In this document: positions 56,564-64,000 of the stretch, piece after piece
Position numbering within the stretch: position 1 is the first letter of the stretch
How the letters are laid out: each line of letters starts with the position of its first letter
NCBI GenBank assembly: GCA_022701275.1
Contig: CP031740.1
Coordinates: forward strand, 2,181,001 to 2,245,000
DNA length: 64,000 bases
Direction: 5' to 3'
Source of the DNA: Microcoleus vaginatus PCC 9802
Lineage (GTDB): Bacteria > Cyanobacteriota > Cyanobacteriia > Cyanobacteriales > Microcoleaceae
Made by a program: the position numbers and the translations under genes
The notes under the pieces: model-generated
Seen by the model: the letters and a program-made list of their open reading frames with translations, nothing else
What the model was told of the DNA's origin: nothing
Databases searched by the model: none

Positions 56564-59212
56564 ATGACATTCTCCAATACTGGTAGCGTTCTGGCTACAC
56601 TGACTCAAGTCAATTTTATGGGGGCATTGACCTCCCGTGTTAAGAGCCTGCCAGTTCCTGAATTAGTGTGCCTGCTGGACTTTATCACGGCTGAATTTCA
56701 GCAATTTATCCGGGCGATGGACCTGATTAACAATGAAGCGCTCGAAAGTCTCTTAGAGCAACTTTTAGATGCCTTCACTGTCAAAATTGGTCAAATTTTG
56801 CAAGCAGAGCGGACAACAATTTTTTTGGTTGACTGCAACAAAAAACAACTGTGGCACAAAACAGTCGATCCACTTGGCGAGGATGTAGAAGTGCGCTTGC
56901 CGATGGATGCAGGCATTTTAGGCTACGTAGCAACCACCGGAAAATCGATCAATGTCGCCGAAGCTCGATCGCACGAGTATTTTAATTCCGAAGTAGACGA
57001 ACCACCGGGCTACCAGATCGAGACCATGCTCTGTATGCCCATTTTTAGCAGCAAGAGCCAACACGAACCCGTAGCGGTGGTCAGACTCTTAAATAAAGCT
57101 GGCAATGTCCCTTTTAGCGAGGAAGACGAACAGCAATTCCAGGCTTTTGCAGATTCGATCGGGATTATTCTCGAAAGCTGTCAGTCTTTCTACGTCGTGG
57201 CCCGCAACCAGCGAGGGGTTGCTGCACTTTTGAGAGCCACCACCACTTTGGGTCAAAGTCTTGACTTGGAAACAACTTTGCGCTCTGTCATGGATCAAGC
57301 TCGCGACTTGATGCAAGCCGATCGCAGCACGCTATTTTTGTTAAATCGGGAAACCAACGAACTCTGGACAAAAGTCGCCAAGGCCGACGGCAAAACGATG
57401 GTAGATCTCCGCATTGCTGCTAATAAGGGAATTGCTGGCTACGTGGCTTCGACCGGTCAACCTCTAAATATTACAGATGCTTACGACGATCCCCGCTTTG
57501 ACCCCTCTACAGACCAGCAAACGGGATACCGCACTCGCACTGTCTTGTGTATGCCCGTGCATAACGCTAAAGGTGAGCTCATCGGGGTGACTCAGCTAAT
57601 TAATAAGAACCAAGGTACTTTCACCCCTTCCGACGAAGAGTTTTTGCGAGCGTTTAATTCCCAAGCGGGAATGGCGTTGCAAAATTCTCAACTGTTTCAG
57701 AACGTGATGGTGGAAAAACAGTATCAGAAAGATATGCTGCAAAGTCTTTCTGATGCAGTGATTTCCACGGATTTGAAGGGGCGAGTTGTGACGATCAACG
57801 AAGCAGCCTTAGAATTGTTGGGCTGTCCGGTCAATCAAGCTAAAAGCAAACACAATCCCCAGATTTGGGAAGATAAACTGGTGAATCGCTATGTTTGGGA
57901 AGTTGTGCCGATCGAAAATTTGCAATTTCGACTCGAAGACAGTCTCAACAATGCTGCCCGACATTACGTTCCCGAACAAAGTTTAACTGTAGGACTGTTG
58001 GTAGAAAAAACGTTAAATTCCCAACAAAAAGAAGAAGAAGAAAGTTATATTTTGGCCGTGCCCGATCGCGCCGATCCGAATTTATATTACGCTTGGGGCG
58101 AAAACAGCGCGTGGACTGAGGAAGTAGCGCTGGCAGAATTAGCTAATGCCCAATCTCTATTTTCGCTGCGAAATTCTGCCTTGTATCACCCTTATTGTCC
58201 GCTGCCCATCCCCGCCTCTAGAATTAAAGTAATTGAACGTAGTTTGAATTTGACTGTCAACCCGCTGATCAATCCAGAGGGTGGCGTGCGCGGCGGTTTA
58301 GTGGTACTCGAAGACATCAGCCGCGAAAAGCGGATGAAAAATACGATGTACCGCTACCTGACTCCTGGAGTCGTAGATAAGGTGATGGCCTTGGGTGAAG
58401 GCGCCATGATGGTGGGCGAACGCAAAGAAGTGACTATTTTATTTTCCGACATTCGCGGCTACACCACGCTGACGGAAAATCTGGGAGCGTCCGAGGTGGT
58501 ATCCCTGCTAAACCAATATTTTGAGACGATGGTGGAGGCGGTTTTCCCCTACGAAGGCACTTTAGACAAGTTTATCGGCGATGCTTTAATGGCGGTGTTC
58601 GGCGCGCCCCTGCCGCTGAATCCCCCGGAAAGTCACGGTTGGATGGCGGTTCAGTCGGCTTTAGATATGCGCCGGCGTTTGAAAGAGTTTAATGATTCTC
58701 GCCCCGGCGAAGTTCCGTTTCGCTTCGGAATTGGGATTAGTTCCGGAGAGGTGGTTTCGGGAAATATTGGTTCCCAAAAGCGGATGGATTACACGGTAAT
58801 CGGGGATGCGGTGAATTTGAGTTCGCGATTGGAACAGCTTACGAAGGAGTACGGTTGCGATATAATTTTGAGCGAATTTACATACAGTTTGTGCCGCGAA
58901 GGGATTTGGGTGCGAGAGTTAGACAAGGTGCGGGTTAAGGGCCAAAATCAGCCAGTGGGTATTTACGAGTTGCTGCAAAATAGTTCTGAACCCATCGATG
59001 GGGAAACCCTTCGGTTTTTGGAACTTTACAGTAACGGTAGGGATGCTTATATTGCTAGAAATTTTCAGAAAGCTATTAGTTATTTTGAACCAGCTTTAGC
59101 CATGCGACCCAGCGATCGACCTGTGGAAGTTCACCTCGACCGATCCCTGAGCTATTTGGAAGTACCCCCGCCCGATGATTGGGACGGCGTGCATACGATG
59201 ACAACCAAGTAG
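56564..59212 (+). CDS. cyaB: Class III adenylate cyclase, GAF-GAF-PAS-cyclase (CyaB-like)
   Basis: An 882-residue soluble cyclase with the layout of Anabaena CyaB1/CyaB2. GAF-A (~60-210) carries an NKFDE-type motif from Asn177 (NKAGNVPFSEEDE). GAF-B (~230-385) carries another from Asn347 (NKNQGTFTPSDEE). Such GAFs bind cAMP and activate the enzyme. PAS is at ~395-600. The cyclase domain has metal Asp629 (LFSDIRGYTTL) and Asp673, adenine-selecting Lys669 (LDKFIGDALMAVFG) and Thr in DYTVIGDAVNLSSRLE, typical of adenylate rather than guanylate cyclases. A C-terminal TPR-like stretch follows (~815-860). It is upstream of and co-directional with a REC-kinase gene. Confidence 0.92.
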   Translation: MTFSNTGSVLATLTQVNFMGALTSRVKSLPVPELVCLLDFITAEFQQFIRAMDLINNEALESLLEQLLDAFTVKIGQILQAERTTIFLVDCNKKQLWHKTVDPLGEDVEVRLPMDAGILGYVATTGKSINVAEARSHEYFNSEVDEPPGYQIETMLCMPIFSSKSQHEPVAVVRLLNKAGNVPFSEEDEQQFQAFADSIGIILESCQSFYVVARNQRGVAALLRATTTLGQSLDLETTLRSVMDQARDLMQADRSTLFLLNRETNELWTKVAKADGKTMVDLRIAANKGIAGYVASTGQPLNITDAYDDPRFDPSTDQQTGYRTRTVLCMPVHNAKGELIGVTQLINKNQGTFTPSDEEFLRAFNSQAGMALQNSQLFQNVMVEKQYQKDMLQSLSDAVISTDLKGRVVTINEAALELLGCPVNQAKSKHNPQIWEDKLVNRYVWEVVPIENLQFRLEDSLNNAARHYVPEQSLTVGLLVEKTLNSQQKEEEESYILAVPDRADPNLYYAWGENSAWTEEVALAELANAQSLFSLRNSALYHPYCPLPIPASRIKVIERSLNLTVNPLINPEGGVRGGLVVLEDISREKRMKNTMYRYLTPGVVDKVMALGEGAMMVGERKEVTILFSDIRGYTTLTENLGASEVVSLLNQYFETMVEAVFPYEGTLDKFIGDALMAVFGAPLPLNPPESHGWMAVQSALDMRRRLKEFNDSRPGEVPFRFGIGISSGEVVSGNIGSQKRMDYTVIGDAVNLSSRLEQLTKEYGCDIILSEFTYSLCREGIWVRELDKVRVKGQNQPVGIYELLQNSSEPIDGETLRFLELYSNGRDAYIARNFQKAISYFEPALAMRPSDRPVEVHLDRSLSYLEVPPPDDWDGVHTMTTK

Positions 59213-59363
59213 TAGATTATATTACATCCGAGTGCTCAAAAGTAAAAAGATTTGATAAAGTGGTGAGATCTTCCTTATGACAGAGTTAACAGATGTAAAA
59301 ATGTGAAAACATAAATCGGATGCCATATTAAACTTTAGTATTTATTTCCAGGCTAGCAATTAA

Positions 59364-60506
59364 ATGAGTTATTTATCTGTTCCGAATGCCACAAAAGCCG
59401 ATCGGATTCTGGTGGTAGACGACGCACCAGATAATGTTTTGTTGGTTCAAACAATCCTAGAAGAAGAAGGTTACGAAATTAGCACGGCAGAAAACGGCTT
59501 TTCTGCCTTGAGTCAAATTGACAAGTCAGCCCCGGATTTGGTACTGCTAGACGTGATGATGCCGGGAATGGACGGTTACGAAGTCACTAAACGAATCCGA
59601 CAAAATAAGGAATTGCCCTTTATCCCGATTTTGCTGATCACGGCTCACGACAGTGCGAGCGTAGTGCAGGGGTTGGACATGGGAGCAGACGATTTTATCC
59701 GCAAACCAGTCGAAATGGATGAACTGCTGGCGAGGGTACGATCGCTCCTGCGGCTAAAACACAGTGTAGACGAGCGGAATTCGATCGCCCTCCAGCGCGA
59801 AGATTTTGTCTCCCGACTCGCTCACGACTTGCGGACGCCCCTCGTAGCCGCCGATCGAATGCTAACTTTAATGCAGCAGGGAGCTTTGGGAGAAATTTCC
59901 CTTCCCATGCGGGACGCTTTCGGGACGATGGTTCGCAGCAACAAAAACCTGATTACGATGGTAAATATGTTGCTGGAAGTCTACCGCTACGAAGCAGGCG
60001 CCAAATCCCTAAGTTTTGCTCCCGTGGACTTGCGCCAGCTTATTACTGAGGTAGCTGAAGAACTAGCTCCCCTAGCGGATGCTAAAGGTTTGTCGGTAAA
60101 TTTAGACTTGACCGAAAGTGCAGAAAGTGCACCGATTGCGAAGTATCCGGGCGATCGTCTGGAACTGCACCGCTTGCTGACAAATTTAATCGGAAATGCG
60201 ATTAAATTCACGGACAACGGCTCAATAGATGTCAGCTTAAAAGCTGCAAATTCACCTGCTTATACGAGCTTCAAAAACCAACCGCTGGCATGGGTAATCA
60301 TAGAAATCAAAGACTCCGGCGCCGGCATTTCTCCCACCGAGAAAGCAAAGTTATTTGAAAGGTTTGGCCCGGGAACTCACAAGAGATCCGGTACAGGTTT
60401 GGGACTACACCTCTGTCGGCAAATTGTCGAAGCTCACCGCGGCACGATCGAAGTAAAATCAGATTTGGGCAAAGGCAGTTTGTTTAGTATTCGCTTGCCT
60501 TGTTAG
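59364..60506 (+). CDS. REC-histidine kinase (response regulator fused to kinase)
   Basis: A 380-residue cytosolic protein. REC (~14-130): VVDDAPDNVLLVQTIL, phospho-Asp in LVLLDVMMPGMDGYEV, Lys in FIRKPVEMDELL. HisKA (~150): phospho-acceptor in SRLAHDLRTPLVAADR. ATPase domain: NLIGNAIKFTDNG, DSGAGISPTEKAKLFERFGP, then SGTGLGLHLCRQIVEAHRG. This REC-kinase form is typical of cyanobacterial relay proteins that take a phosphate from another kinase. It follows the adenylate cyclase by 150 bp; shared transcription is possible but not shown. Confidence 0.92.
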   Translation: MSYLSVPNATKADRILVVDDAPDNVLLVQTILEEEGYEISTAENGFSALSQIDKSAPDLVLLDVMMPGMDGYEVTKRIRQNKELPFIPILLITAHDSASVVQGLDMGADDFIRKPVEMDELLARVRSLLRLKHSVDERNSIALQREDFVSRLAHDLRTPLVAADRMLTLMQQGALGEISLPMRDAFGTMVRSNKNLITMVNMLLEVYRYEAGAKSLSFAPVDLRQLITEVAEELAPLADAKGLSVNLDLTESAESAPIAKYPGDRLELHRLLTNLIGNAIKFTDNGSIDVSLKAANSPAYTSFKNQPLAWVIIEIKDSGAGISPTEKAKLFERFGPGTHKRSGTGLGLHLCRQIVEAHRGTIEVKSDLGKGSLFSIRLPC

Positions 60507-60656
60507 ATCGGTATAATTAACTCTAACTTTGGGGTGCGAAAAGCGCACATTACTACAGATAAACTGTAATTGTAGGCGGCAAAGTGCGTACCTAATCGAA
60601 TTATGGTTAATCTACCCGATGTCATATAATTACTTGGCAACCGAATTTATGGCAAT

Positions 60657-61487
60657 ATGTCTAACTGTCCAGTGTGCGGTGCTGAATACATAGAAAAAAA
60701 AGCAGAGTTTTGCTCGATTTGTGGCTGGGATTTGACTCCCTACCCGCAACGTGCTAAGCCTTCCAAAACTTATTTAAAAAAAGAACAAGTTAGATTGCAG
60801 TGGGCAAAACAAATGTGGGAAGTGGCTCGCAATCAACAAAATTGGTCAGCTCAATTTGAGCAGTTGCAGAGTGAATTTCAGGAAGGGGCGATCGCCCGCA
60901 CATACATTCAATCTCAGTTAGAATGGGTTCTGTACCGCCTCGAACAACTAAACCCCGAATTGATTGTCAGCACTCTACTGCGACTGGAAGACAAAATCGG
61001 CGCCATACCTGACTCTCCTCCGGCTATCTCCGAAGTAGGGATGGACTACCGCCAACTGACAAAGCTATTAGAAACCGGAAAATGGCGCAAAGCTGATGAA
61101 CACACTTGGGAAATCTTGCTGAAAATCGCTGTCAGGGAAGACGAAGGCTGGCTGAGTGCAGCCGATATTGACAGTTTTCCTTCTACAGACCTTCGCACGA
61201 TCGACCAACTTTGGCAACAATACAGCAGCGGGCGGTTCGGGTTGAGCGTGCAGCAGCAGATTTGGGAAAGTACCGAGGCAAATTATACTGAATTTTGCGA
61301 TCGCGTCGGCTGGCGAGTCAAGGAAAATTGGAAATATTACAGCGAGCTCTCATTTAACGAAGATGCTCCCGCCGGACATCTCCCCGTCACCGCATGGAGA
61401 CAGCGCGCCTGTTACGGTGCTGGTAAACTCACTGCCGCAGAAAACTTTGCCCGCATCGCTGCGAAACTGGCAACTGGCGATCGCTAA
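60657..61487 (+). CDS. Zinc ribbon-GUN4 domain protein
   Basis: A 276-residue protein. The first 25 residues are a zinc ribbon with two CxxC pairs (CPVCG and CSICG). Residues ~35-110 are coiled-coil-like. GUN4 lies at ~125-270: YRQLTKLLETGKWRKADEHT, then WLSAADIDSFPSTDLRTIDQ, LWQQYSSGRFGLSVQQQIWE and GHLPVTAWRQRACYGAG. GUN4 binds porphyrins and stimulates Mg-chelatase in chlorophyll synthesis. The added zinc ribbon shows that this is a paralogue rather than the canonical short Gun4, so the role may be regulatory. Confidence 0.85.
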   Translation: MSNCPVCGAEYIEKKAEFCSICGWDLTPYPQRAKPSKTYLKKEQVRLQWAKQMWEVARNQQNWSAQFEQLQSEFQEGAIARTYIQSQLEWVLYRLEQLNPELIVSTLLRLEDKIGAIPDSPPAISEVGMDYRQLTKLLETGKWRKADEHTWEILLKIAVREDEGWLSAADIDSFPSTDLRTIDQLWQQYSSGRFGLSVQQQIWESTEANYTEFCDRVGWRVKENWKYYSELSFNEDAPAGHLPVTAWRQRACYGAGKLTAAENFARIAAKLATGDR

Positions 61488-61549
61488 TCATCCAAAATAA
61501 AAAATTCAAAATCGACATTAACTGCTATAATCAAAACGGTTTAGCAACT

Positions 61550-61865
61550 GGGGCTGTGGCTCAGATGGATAGAGCAAGCGCCTCCTGAAGAATCGGGCAC
61601 CCTGCGAGGAAACTCTAGGAGTGAATGTGGTCAAATTTGGTGAAACCTAAAGAGTTCGTGGGTTCCTATGACTCTAAGGCAATACCAAGCCAAGCCTGAG
61701 TTCAGCGCGATTAAACAATCGCCTATATTGAAATCAGGAAGGTTTAGAGACTAGACGGTCACCACCTAAAAGCTGCAAGCATATGGTGAAGGTATAGTCC
61801 AGAGAGTGGGGAAACTCACACAAATCTGAAGCGCTAGGTCGCCGGTTCGAACCCGGCCAGTCCCG
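61550..61865 (+). tRNA. tRNA-Arg (CCT) interrupted by a group I intron
   Basis: Exons are 61550-61586 and 61829-61865 (37 nt each, 74 nt joined). Acceptor GGGGCTG/CAGTCCC (one G-U); anticodon stem AGCGC/GCGCT with loop CTCCTAA after splicing, giving anticodon CCT; T arm GCCGGTTCGAACCCGGC; discriminator G. CCA is not encoded. The intron sits directly after the third anticodon base. Confidence 0.93.
61587..61828 (+). ncRNA. Group I self-splicing intron in tRNA-Arg(CCT)
   Basis: A 242-nt intron without a coding sequence. The 5' splice follows a U (T61586) and the intron ends in G61828, as group I introns require. The catalytic core elements are visible: GACTAGACGGTC (R/P7 side, ~61751) and AAGGTATAGTCC (S/P7' side, ~61789). 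Splicing would use an external guanosine. Similar tRNA introns are known in cyanobacteria (Leu-UAA, fMet) and in tRNA-Arg(CCU) of some bacteria. Confidence 0.9.
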
Positions 61866-61892
61866 TTAAAAATCAAGAAAAATTAAAAGCAG

Positions 61893-61926
61893 GAGGGGAA
61901 AGCTTAAGTTTTGCCCCTCTTTTTTG
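61893..61926 (+). terminator. Terminator after tRNA-Arg
   Basis: GAGGGG (61893-61898) pairs with CCCCTC (61914-61919), followed by T6. Confidence 0.75.
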
Positions 61927-62002
61927 CATATCTGCTAACGAATTCGCCCACAGACGAATACTTGCTGGAAGACGAGGACTTACGCAGAACCTCTCTCTCT
62001 AG

Positions 62003-62125
62003 GGTCCATCTGAAATCTAAAATCTAAAATCACCTGTTTAAGCCCCACCACAAGCGTAGAGTCAATCTACAATCTAAAATCTAAAATCTATGATCCCCCG
62101 ACCCTTTTTTAATTTTTAATTTTTA
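62003..62125. repeat. Two heptanucleotide tandem repeat tracts
   Basis: AAATCTA units at 62010-62031 and 62062-62092, then a TTTTTAA tract at about 62105-62125, in the spacer before the YdcF gene. No gene is seen in 61930-62200. Confidence 0.75.
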
Positions 62126-62204
62126 ATTCCTGTTAGTGGGCTATACGTGCGGTATTTTTTGTTATGGTTCCTTTGTGAGTTACATAAAATTTTTATAGGT
62201 TTAG

Positions 62205-62795
62205 ATGTGGTTAAGAATCAATTCCAACACGCAGCGTTACAAGCGTTTGAACACTTCACGCAGTTTTTGGTTCGTAGTAGGGCTTTTGATGGCGTTTTGG
62301 TTTGGCTATCAGCAGGTTAAGAGCGAATTTCAGAGACCCCAAGCTGTGTTAGTTCTAGGTGGGGCTACGGAGCGAGAGGTGTTTGCCGCCAAATTTGCTC
62401 GCGATTACCCTGAATTGCCGATTTGGGTGTCGTCTGGGAGCAATCCGGAGTTCGCGGAATGGGTGTTTTCAGAAGCCGGAATTGAGTCCGATCGCCTGCA
62501 CTTAGACTACAGAGCGGTGGATACGGTAACAAATTTTACCACCCTGGTAGATGAATTGAAAGCTCAAGGGATTGAGAGCGTGTATCTGATCACTTCTGAC
62601 GATCATATGCGGCGAGCTCAGATTATCGGCGAAATCGTGCTCGGCAGTCGAGGCATTAGCTTTAAGCCTGTGGCAGTTCCGTCTGGGCGAACCCCCGAAC
62701 CGGTGGAAAAAGCTGTTCGCGACGGCGCTAGGGCTATTCTTTGGCTGACAACCGGTTATACGGGTGCTAACTTCAGCCAAGCCAGAATTGAATAA
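62205..62795 (+). CDS. YdcF/ElyC-family (DUF218) protein
   Basis: A 196-residue protein with one N-terminal TM helix (SFWFVVGLLMAFWFGY) and a DUF218 domain: AVLVLGGATEREVFAAKFA, PIWVSSGSNPEFAEWVF, RAVDTVTNFTTLVDEL and YLITSDDHMRRAQIIGEIVL. Family members are envelope proteins linked to peptidoglycan or lipid-carrier metabolism (ElyC, SanA). The exact role is unknown. Confidence 0.82.
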   Translation: MWLRINSNTQRYKRLNTSRSFWFVVGLLMAFWFGYQQVKSEFQRPQAVLVLGGATEREVFAAKFARDYPELPIWVSSGSNPEFAEWVFSEAGIESDRLHLDYRAVDTVTNFTTLVDELKAQGIESVYLITSDDHMRRAQIIGEIVLGSRGISFKPVAVPSGRTPEPVEKAVRDGARAILWLTTGYTGANFSQARIE

Positions 62796-62960
62796 ACACA
62801 AGGAAGCATTGAGCAATTGTTAATTTTTTGCCATTCGCTCAGGTTTTAAAACTTGTCTTCTACAGCTATTTCAGGAAGGGGGAAGATGCTGATGATAAAT
62901 GCGTAACAGAAGAGAACGAGTAGTTTAAAATCAGTATATGAACTTCAAGAGCCAAAGTTA

Positions 62961-63506
62961 ATGACCGACCAAATTCTGCCGCAAGTTCTGGAGCAAATTT
63001 TGAGTGACACCAAAACGCCGGATGCTGTTTTTTCGGCTTTGGTGCCGGCTTTAGGCGAGGTGTTAAATTGCGATCGCGTCTTTCTCTACCTCCGCAATCC
63101 TGAAACGCAAATGGGCAGAGTACCTTACTGCTGGCGTCGCAACTCAAACTATCCCGAGGTTTGGGACGCGGAATGGAAAAAAGAACCTGAATCTTTAGGG
63201 GAAGAAGACCCTTTGTTTGCAGCAGCTTTGCGAACTGAAGCGTCGATTTTTGTTGAGGATGTTGAAACAGCCAATCCTGAAGTAGTCAACAAAAATTTTG
63301 AGGCCAAAGAGTTCGGACATCGAGCTTTAATTCACGCTCACCTTTGTGCTGACGAGTTATTGTGGGGGGTTTTGCAGCCTTGTATGTTCGATCGCCCCCG
63401 AGTTTGGACTGACTTCGATCGCCAAGTTATCGCAGCAGTTACAGAAAAAATTTCGCCTTTAGCTGTCGCTTATGTCACCGCCTCCGCATCAAAAGATGAG
63501 CGATAA
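62961..63506 (+). CDS. Single-GAF-domain protein
   Basis: A 181-residue protein that is essentially one GAF domain: LPQVLEQILSDTKTPDAVFS, ALGEVLNCDRVFLYLRNPET, ALIHAHLCADELLWGVLQPC and DRQVIAAVTEKISPLAVAY. It has no bilin-type CH or DXCF motif. It may bind a small ligand or partner a kinase. No output domain is present. Confidence 0.78.
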   Translation: MTDQILPQVLEQILSDTKTPDAVFSALVPALGEVLNCDRVFLYLRNPETQMGRVPYCWRRNSNYPEVWDAEWKKEPESLGEEDPLFAAALRTEASIFVEDVETANPEVVNKNFEAKEFGHRALIHAHLCADELLWGVLQPCMFDRPRVWTDFDRQVIAAVTEKISPLAVAYVTASASKDER

Positions 63507-63772
63507 AAATCAATAATTTACTTGTAGAGAGCGGCTGGGCCTTGAATGAATGTCAACTTAAGACTAAAACCACGTCTAGATCGGGGTTTTAGCCCAATCT
63601 CAATCCCCTTTCCGGCAGACGAAAGACCGTTTCGGGTTCCCCCCTTTTTAAGTTAGGGGGGATCGAGGCGCTAATTTTCACACAAAAGTGTGGTACTCAA
63701 TTTGAGCTGAGTGTTCTCACCAATGGTGAGGTGTGCATCGCCCTGAGGATAGACTTGGTGCACAATTCTTGT
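63507..63772. repeat. Spacer with a dispersed CCCCCC...GGGGGG palindrome
   Basis: CCCCCCTTTTTAAGTTAGGGGGG at 63639-63661 is a member of the same dispersed repeat family as the insert in mutL near 20446-20480. No gene is seen. Confidence 0.55.
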
Positions 63773-64000
63773 TTAAAAAACGCCCCAATTTTGAATGCCC
63801 CGACTGCTGAAAATCCCTTGAGCTCGACTAATATCATCCTCAGCGCCATCTACTACCACCAAATAATCGCCGGCCCGCAGGCGATCGGTGTAAATTCTAG
63901 CTGTTTCTTCGGGAATTCCCAAGTCAGTCAAAGCCTTCACCACTCCACCGAAATTCGCAGCCGCGACGCCAGTGCTTGCTACGGTAGCCACCAGTGAGGC
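63773..64000 (-). CDS. General-stress-type cyanobacterial protein, N-terminus beyond window
   Basis: The C-terminal ~75 residues: GGVVKALTDLGIPEETARIY, then TDRLRAGDYLVVVDGAEDDI and GIFSSRGIQNWGVF. This matches the end of cyanobacterial proteins related to general stress protein 17M/YsnF-like repeats (GDYLVxVEGxxxE...RGIxxWGxY). The frame is open to the window edge. Confidence 0.7.
   Translation of the reverse strand, partial: ASLVATVASTGVAAANFGGVVKALTDLGIPEETARIYTDRLRAGDYLVVVDGAEDDISRAQGIFSSRGIQNWGVF

Overview
The window comes from a filamentous cyanobacterium, most likely of the Oscillatoria/Microcoleus kind. The evidence is the psbD-psbC operon, ycf4, a CpcT-type phycobilin lyase, sqdB/sqdX, bilin-binding GAF photoreceptors, a GUN4 protein, many GCGATCGC (HIP1) octamers, and numerous heptanucleotide repeats of the AAAATCT type. 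The genus is inference from content; no marker for it is present.

Region 1-13 kb is a mixed housekeeping and accessory zone. A truncated SLH-domain protein is followed by an amidase gene split into three pieces by a TnpB (IS200/IS605-like) element and by an IS4-like element with a perfect 13-bp inverted repeat and a 9-bp target duplication. Next come a DUF262-HNH protein (defence candidate), a GDSL hydrolase, rpoZ, two conserved cyanobacterial proteins, tRNA-Pro(GGG) with an integrase stump beside it, a decayed IS630 element, hsp20 and an IS701 remnant.

Region 13-25 kb is mostly housekeeping: an MscS-related membrane protein, a second TnpB, SRPBCC, DUF1400 and SirB1 proteins, mutL, a cNMP-domain histidine kinase, a ketoacyl synthase, a lipoprotein cyclophilin and ycf4. 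MutL and the ketoacyl synthase both contain in-frame low-complexity or dispersed-repeat inserts.

Region 25.8-32.1 kb is the most unusual part. psbD and psbC no longer overlap: psbC starts inside a second, synonymously diverged copy of the psbD 3' end. Directly after psbC lies a large AT-rich gene for a phospholipase D-helicase fusion. Downstream of it is a scar joining a copy of sequence from 45.6 kb to a decayed copy of the psbC 3' end and terminator. The helicase gene is therefore bracketed by direct repeats of about 265 bp.

Region 32.4-44 kb is signalling: a five-GAF photoreceptor-like kinase, a 2016-residue hybrid kinase and a REC-GGDEF protein. Region 44-56 kb carries a coiled-coil membrane protein, a frameshifted PCP-reductase-domain gene, tpiA, a Uma2 nuclease, folP, an SPFH protein, a TPR protein, aroB, a probable petL, a KTSC protein, cpcT, sqdB and sqdX. 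Region 56-64 kb carries a CyaB-like adenylate cyclase, a REC-histidine kinase, a zinc ribbon-GUN4 protein, tRNA-Arg(CCU) interrupted by a group I intron, a YdcF-like protein, a GAF protein and a partial stress-type protein.
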